64,000 nucleotides of DNA from Dallia pectoralis. Taxonomy: Eukaryota; Chordata; Actinopteri; Esociformes; Umbridae. The position numbers were made by a program, and so were the translations under genes. Location: NCBI GenBank assembly GCA_029465975.1, contig CM055754.1, forward strand, positions 6,579,454 to 6,643,453. The letters are read 5' to 3'. Below, in pieces: positions 58,901-64,000 of the stretch; within the stretch, counting starts at the first letter, position 1; every line of letters begins with the position of its first letter. The notes below the pieces were generated by a model. The model searched no databases and was not told the DNA's origin. It saw nothing but the letters and a program-made list of their open reading frames with translations.

Positions 58901-61900
58901 AGTCAACAATCTAGCAGCCACATTCTGGACAAGCTGCAAGCGTGAATAACTACAGAAAATGCAAATAAAATCTGCTTATCTTAGCAAATCTCCTGATTTT
59001 ATTTACATTTTCTGCCGTCATTCAGGCTGTAAATCTGCAGAATTTTCTGGATGATGTTAATATACCGGTAGCTATACAGAGATTCAACTTCTTGGATATT
59101 TTTTTTACAAGATTCCTCATGAATAATACGAAAAATAAGATTTGCAAAATGTTTTTACACTTTTCTACAATTTTAGAAATGTTTTCTATATTTAGAAAAA
59201 ACGTGTGGTGTGTATGTAGTGTGTCGGTGTGTGTGTTTAGGGCTGAATGCTGTTGAACTTAGCAATGAGCAACATTTTGTCATTCTTCTCTGCGAGGCTC
59301 CGTCTATGCTGACTATGAAGCATCTGGTAATGAGAGAAAAGTCTCTGTACGTCCACTGTGTTAGTGGGGAGGCAAAGATGGATGGCTGCTATGTTAGTTA
59401 AGACAGGCGTTCTGCACGGTCTAGCTGCCCTCCAGTCCACTACACTGACCCCTCTGGTGTCTGCCTTGTCATGCCATGTATCTGTGCCACTTTTATGCAG
59501 ACACCCTGTTAAGAGAAGGGAAGGACTTGACATAGTCCTCAATGTCCCGTCTTGCCCCTCCCACTTGGGCTGAGTCTAGAAGAGTTGTCTTTGAAAACTA
59601 AAGAGATAAAAGGCTTTAGTATCACCACAGTAAATTGTAAAACATAAATACACCTTAAATCCTCCGTTATTTAATAGCCAACTTTTGCCTTGCTTCACAC
59701 ACTATTGTCGTTCTCTTGAATAGGCCTAACCTTTCAGTATAATAACGTATGCTGGCACGTGTTCGCTGCTCTAAATGAACTTCGCTTGTTTCAAACAAAT
59801 AGTCTACTTAATATGAATACTCCAGTAATTAGTTATGCTTACCTGGTCCGCTAGCCTTCCTGTTCTTATGTCGGAGCGACCAAAGATGTTCGACAACAGT
59901 CTAGGAGTTGTCATGGACATCTAGGAGTTGTAATGGACATCTAGGAGTTGTCATGCCCAGTAGTCCTGAGGGATGGTACAAGGATATTCCGTTCATGTTT
60001 AGAAACTTTGAATATATCAGTTATGACACGTGTTTTTAAAAACTCTTCAAATCTTTTCTCTCCTCTCAATTTTGTTGTACTTTGACTTATTTGACAGGAA
60101 TTATTGAGCTGTTTCTTCACAATTTGATGCTGCATGCATGACGTTGAAATAGTTATTTGGATGTTTAACATTTTAATATCAAGGTCTAATAAAATCGAAT
60201 ATTTTCATCCATCAAATATGGGATGAGACAAATTACATACACAGTTGAATGCTTTAACTTTTCGCCTACTCTCCCAGTGATGCAGATCAGCCAGCTCATT
60301 GAAGATGACTTTTTGGATGACGCCCACCCGAACCTCCTCTCCCTGCGCCAGGAATTCCAGCGAGAGAGGGAGGAGTGCACGGAGGAGGCCTCCTCCATGG
60401 AACTGGCCAGGAAGAAGAAGGATCTGAGCATCCTTTACGGCAAACTGCAGGACAAGGTGAAAGAGATCGTGCGTAACTCCACCGGTCCCTTGGCCGGCAA
60501 CATGGATCTCCTGTTGTGTGTGGCCCGTGTAATTCAAGAAGAAGAAAAAAGAGAGGCAGAACCTGGTGGCATGGTTGAATCTGGAGGCTGGCAGAGGGCC
60601 TGGAGAGAAGCTGTTAGCGAGGGTGTCCAGGACTCCCTCAAAAGAGTTATTCTGGAGACACCTGAGCAGAACCCGTCCTGGCTGGCGGTCCACCTGGGGC
60701 GGCTGGGCCAAGCCATCAGAGAGGACTTGGAGAAGGTAAAGGGAGAACTACAGGACTTTTACCCGCCCGGCTTCAACGTGTTCAGCACCTACGTCAACTG
60801 TTACCATGTTTCTGTTAGCCAGCATCTAAAAAAGCTTCAGCCGCAGGTAACAGATCTGAAGGACTACTACTTCTTGCTAAACTGGATCATCAATTGCTAT
60901 GAGAGGTGACAGAGTGTTTAAATACAGTTCTTCAAGTAGGAATATATAACTAAAATGTTTTCTATGACTCTTTGAATGATTGGTATTATTGTATCTGAGA
61001 GAACATCCCTGTTGAACAGTGAGACCATAATGACAAGTCCAACACTGAGACCAGAGATGGAGGCTGAGAACCCACGCCTGCCACTGGAGGAGGGCTTCTT
61101 GGACCAGCTCAAGGAGAAATACTGCATGCAGGCTAAGGTATGGTCAAACACTTCTCTTACATACAGATGGATGGAGAGCAGAGATTTTATTATTTGTTGA
61201 CTGTCCCGTGTTTATTCCAGGAGGACCTGAGAGCTTTATTGAGTAGAATGTTAGAGCTTGAAAACAAGGAAAAGTGGCTAAAAAACGAGGAACCAAAAGA
61301 GGATGATCAACACTTCCTCAACTCTGAAATGCACATGGATATCTGGAGGGTGAGGTTTGGTCAATGTTTTACATAATGCAATACCATCATGTCCCCTTTA
61401 ATGGGCGACAACCTCCTGCTGCTTCATTACACACTTTCTTGTACTGACACGCTCCTAGTTATCGTCAACTTTGAAAGTGGTAAAACCGATGAATTGTTGT
61501 CGCTGTAGGAAGTTCAGAGCAAAGCTGTACACTCCAGAAAGATTGATGCAAACCTGGAAGTGAGACTTGTCTGTTCCTGCTTGGAAGAGTTACAACAGTT
61601 TCCAAAACGGTATGCTCTGCAATTCAGGCTGCTTTTTATATGTGTGTCCTAACCCTTATTCACTGGAAAAACACGCTTGTTAACATCCTATTTAGCTTAT
61701 ATAGGTCTTATTAATGCTTTTCACTTTCTCTATTCTCTATAGATTTGAAATCGAATTTCGTAACTGCTGTAACAGTGTGGAAAACCGCTCACTTTGGGCT
61801 GATTATCAGATTACCTACATTAACAGCTTTGCAGCTCTTAAGTAAGTTGGAGTCATCAAATTCACCACATTTTATTTTTTTTGCCTTGACTCTCACTGTC

Positions 61901-64000
61901 TGAAATAGAGAGGTTGAATAGGGCTGTCTTGACTCTTTGACTGGAATAGAGAGGTAAGATAGGGCTGTCTTGACTCTCACTGTCTCTGAAAGGAGATTTA
62001 AGCGTCTTTGACCGTGGCTTGGTTGTTTGTGTAACATGGGCTGGTTTGAGAATTTTAGAATGTGATGATCCATTGAGATTTTACCAGACAACCATCTCTA
62101 GAGTTTACAGAGAATGGTCCGAAAATGAGAAAATAACAAGCAACAGTTTTCTGGGCGAAAATGGCATGTTGATGTTTTCAGAGGAAATTGGTCAGACTGG
62201 TTCGAGCTGCTAGAAATGCAACAGTGACGCAAATAACCACTCATTACAACCAATGTATGCAGAAGAGCATCTCTGAATGCACAAGTCGAACCTTGAAGAT
62301 GGGCTTACAACAGCAAAAGATCACAACCATTACATGGTTGGGTCAGAATTTGGCGTGAACAACATGAAAGCATGGATCCATCATGCCTTGTCTCAATGGT
62401 TCCGGCTGGTGGTGGAGGTGTAATGGTCTGGGGGCCATTTTCTTGGCACACTTTGGGCTCCTCACCAATTGAGAATCTTTTAAACGCCAAGTCCCACCTG
62501 AGTATAGTTTCGACCGTGTCCATCCCTTTATGACCACAGTGTACCCATCATCTAATGGCAACTCCCAGCAGTATAATGTGCCACGTCACAGAGCTCACAT
62601 TATCGCAAATGGGTGTCTTGAACTTAACAATATGTTCACTGTACTCAAAAAGAACCTTAGGCATGTGATGGAACGGGAGATTGTCATCATGGACATGAAG
62701 TTGACTGCAGCAACTGCGTGATGCTGTAATGTCAATATGGATCAAAATCTTTATGGAATGTTTCCAGCACCTTGTCGAATCTATGTCACGAAGAGTTAAG
62801 GCAGTTCTATTGGTAAAAGTGTGTCCAACCCAGTACCAGCAAGGTGTATATGTAACCGCTGTTTAGCTATACATATACAGTTATATTGTTTTACTGCATA
62901 AATGAAAATGAAACTGTTTCTGTCAGACAACGCTGTTTCCTGCCACCTGGCTTTGCTGGAGTATATCCAGTGGGTGCAAAACCACCCTGCCAGTATATGC
63001 TCCATTGCTTTCAACAAGTAGCAACTGGTCTTGAACTTTCATTTTCTGTGGAGATCTGAGAGGCTTTGATAGGTGTAAGCATTCTGGTCATTCCTCCACC
63101 TGGCCCTCTGATTGGCCAGATGTAGGATGCCCCATATTACTTTATATCAACCACTCTTAGATCTCCACAAGTGCATAGGGTTTATGGCGTAGCGGCCCAT
63201 TTGGGACTGGTCCTAGGTTGATTGACGTAAACCCACATGACACACGAGAACAAAGCAGATGTCAGTCAACTGTAAGTTAAGTGTAACCACGTGGTTTCCA
63301 GGAAAGAACTCAATAAAACACAGCATTTTCCCCTGAGCGATATATATTATACATGTTTTATGCACGCTTTTGGGCAGCAATAACAAGCTCAAGTAGTTTC
63401 TCTGATAATTTCTGCAGATATTTTCCAGAACCATTAAAACAAAACAAAAATGCCAGTGGCACAAAAAACACCCATACATCTCTTATTGATAGCCGAGAAC
63501 ATCGAAAACGCATAACACACGTGTAGCGTCACTTGTCATATTTGGGGGAAAAAGTGTTGTGTGTCCACATGTGGTGTACACTGGCTTTCACTGCCTTCTT
63601 TGTCTTCCGCTAGGGAGCACATGGAGACCTACGAGGAGATCTGTCCAAACCAAGTAGAGCATCTAAGCAGAGCGGTTGATGGTCTGGTTCATAGTTTGGT
63701 CCAGGGTCTGGAGGACCATTATAAAAAGGATGTCAGGGTAGGTGAGGTTGACAAAGGGTTTGGGATATTTCTGATTCATGTCTCAAGTAACCAAGAAAGA
63801 AAGTAATACTAGTATAGGTTGGTAGCTTATTCATTCCTTGAAAAAATGTAGCTTACTTTTGCTCCGGATGTCAATATATGGGTGAACTAATAAATACATC
63901 ATGTGAATGAATGTCTGTGTGTGTCTGTTGTTTCATTCAGCCATACCTCAGTAGAATGCTGACCAGAAAGTGGCTGTCCAAAGATGAGGACTTCCAACAT
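52906..64000 (+). CDS. tnfaip2: Sec6/exocyst-like protein, TNFAIP2 or EXOC3L4 type (3' end outside window)
   Basis: Exocyst complex component 3-like family; TNFAIP2 (M-Sec) promotes membrane protrusions and nanotubes with RalA. Exons joined in frame: 52906-52918, 55370-55465, 55611-55718, 57927-58004, 60278-60905, 61020-61137, 61221-61349, 61509-61609, 61743-61841, 63614-63737, 63941 to the edge; 518 codons without a stop. The proposed start MSVKGLSAASS is the only ATG in a short exon ending with a good donor (GTAAGT at 52919). Residues 1-98 are polar and low in complexity. The Sec6-like part begins in exon 60278 (MQISQLIEDDFLDDAHPNLL) and runs through NPSWLAVHLGRLGQAI, YPPGFNVFSTYVNCYH, YYFLLNWIINCYER, HMETYEEIC and YLSRMLTRKWLSKDEDF, matching the family pattern. 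Human TNFAIP2 is 654 residues, so about 140 remain outside. TNFAIP2 and EXOC3L4 are neighbours in human 14q32.32, and I cannot choose firmly. Confidence 0.82.
53205..53540 (+). mobile_element. hAT-type transposon fragment
   Basis: ATGGACAAATGGTTAGACAA starts a 31-codon frame, MDKWLDKGSLKRQVIESAEG, that resembles the N-terminus of hAT-Charlie/ZBED-like transposases and stops early. Upstream, TGTGGTCCGTGGAGG recalls the subterminal wording of such elements. Ends were not resolved. Confidence 0.5.
54207..54350 (+). mobile_element. tRNA-derived SINE
   Basis: GTTGGTAGCTCAGTGGTAGA carries an A-box-like promoter and GGTTCAATCCCCAGC a B-box, as in a tRNA head. The anticodon arm region does not make a proper tRNA, and the sequence continues into TTGCAAATGAGAACTTG and the tail ACCTGGTTAAATAAAGGTGA shared with 2600-2650. 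Confidence 0.85.
54640..54975 (+). mobile_element. Tc1-like transposase remnant with internal duplication
   Basis: CAACAGGACAATGATCTAAA translates to QQDNDLKHTQ, the DNDPKHT motif around the second catalytic aspartate of Tc1 transposases, and WNSPGLTPIGMLHG-like wording follows in place of LNPIEMLW. A 35-base piece, GGTATTATGCTTTTGCCGC and flanks, is directly duplicated at 54673-54742. Confidence 0.65.
55455..56462 (+). repeat. First copy of 1-kb tandem duplication with a tnfaip2 exon
   Basis: Extends from ACACTCTCTGGTAAATGACA to GTGTCAGATAAC near 56450 and contains the intact exon 55611-55718. The part 55895-56450 is almost identical to 56925-57475 in the second copy. Confidence 0.85.
56463..57478 (+). 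repeat. Second copy of the 1-kb tandem duplication, exon broken
   Basis: Offset from the first copy is 1011 bases at its left end and 1025 further in, from small indels. The exon copy at 56636-56744 is one base longer (CGAAAGATATGAGACC in place of CGACGTGCGAGGACC) and reads into TGA, so it cannot be spliced in without truncation. Confidence 0.85.
57750..58230 (+). repeat. Third, older copy of the exon unit
   Basis: Shares TACACTCTCTGATAGATGAC, GAGATATCCTGAGTCTTTCT and CTCCCAGAAACACCCCTCTC with the other copies but has diverged and lacks the 550-base segment of copies one and two. Its exon 57927-58004 stays open and in phase. Confidence 0.85.
58585..58945 (-). pseudogene. LINE reverse-transcriptase C-terminal fragment (L2-like)
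   Basis: On the minus strand, MQLVQNVAARLLTGTRN, LASLHWLTVKYLIDFK, ALHGLAPLYISDLL and FKSRLKTYIYF follow in order across frame breaks. This is the C-terminal region typical of fish L2-type LINEs. Confidence 0.82.
58946..60277. other. tnfaip2 intron, no gene
   Basis: AT-rich intron. A 20-base word GACATCTAGGAGTTGT is tandemly repeated about three times at 59895-59955. Open frames near 59210-59570 on both strands have no splice support or family match. Confidence 0.55.
61975..62800 (+). mobile_element. Tc1-like transposon fragment (family A), transposase sense plus
   Basis: GACCGTGGCTTGGTTGTTTG, CTCTAGAGTTTACAGAGAATGG, AACATGAAAGCATGGATCC, GGTGTAATGGTCTGGGGG and GAACGGGAGATTGTCATCATGG follow the order of a fish Tc1 transposase gene, the same family as 41960-42585 but in the opposite orientation. 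Frameshifts and lost segments make it inactive. Confidence 0.85.
62927..63017 (+). other. Unplaced exon-like segment in the tnfaip2 intron
   Basis: Flanked by CTGTCAG and GTAGCA. One frame reads AVSCHLALLEYIQWVQNHP and ends with the same two-base overhang (AA) as the exon 61743-61841. Its start phase does not fit the preceding exon, and it is 91 bases long, so inclusion would shift the frame. Confidence 0.3.

Overview
The window looks like a teleost fish chromosome segment, probably from a lineage near pikes and salmonids. It has short GT-AG exons in long AT-rich introns, many CA/TA microsatellites and minisatellites, several Tc1-like transposon remnants of fish type, a tRNA-derived SINE, and LINE fragments. 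The lineage guess rests on the resemblance of the Tc1-like and SINE sequences to salmonid and pike elements recalled from memory; no search was run.

Five protein-coding loci can be reconstructed, left to right. (1) 486-15174 (+): the 3' part of a phospholipase C beta gene, best match plcb3, 26 exons, joined in frame to the stop. (2) 21266-22171 (+): cdca4, a SERTA-domain transcriptional cofactor in one coding exon, with CRE-like sites about 3 kb upstream. (3) 28038-25263 (-): a five-exon, 208-residue clathrin-binding-box protein, best match clba1. (4) 32702-51578 (+): ahnak2, with a short first coding exon 11.8 kb upstream of the rest, a PDZ domain, and a large terminal exon carrying a 132-residue repeat; that exon is broken by two frame shifts. 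(5) 52906 to the window end (+): a Sec6/exocyst-like tnfaip2 or exoc3l4 gene, 518 codons in frame and still open at the right edge, with a tandemly multiplied N-terminal exon.

CDCA4, CLBA1 and AHNAK2 are neighbours in human 14q32.33, and TNFAIP2/EXOC3L4 lie in 14q32.32, so the block from 21 kb to 64 kb is a conserved neighbourhood. PLCB3 in human is on 11q13, near AHNAK rather than AHNAK2, so its place here is notable.

The rest is introns and intergenic DNA. The clearest mobile structure is a nested pair in a plcb3 intron: a 3.06 kb element with about 320-bp terminal inverted repeats and a 6-bp target duplication, interrupted by a 1.2 kb hAT-type element with an 8-bp target duplication. At least eight minisatellites occur. 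Several read as long open frames only because their repeat units lack stops; these are not genes. I found no CRISPR array, rRNA gene, functional tRNA gene or clearly new multi-gene system. The genes do not form one pathway: plcb3 acts in Gq signalling, cdca4 in E2F-linked transcription, clba1 in clathrin traffic, ahnak2 at membrane and costamere scaffolds, and the Sec6-like gene in tethering and membrane protrusion.
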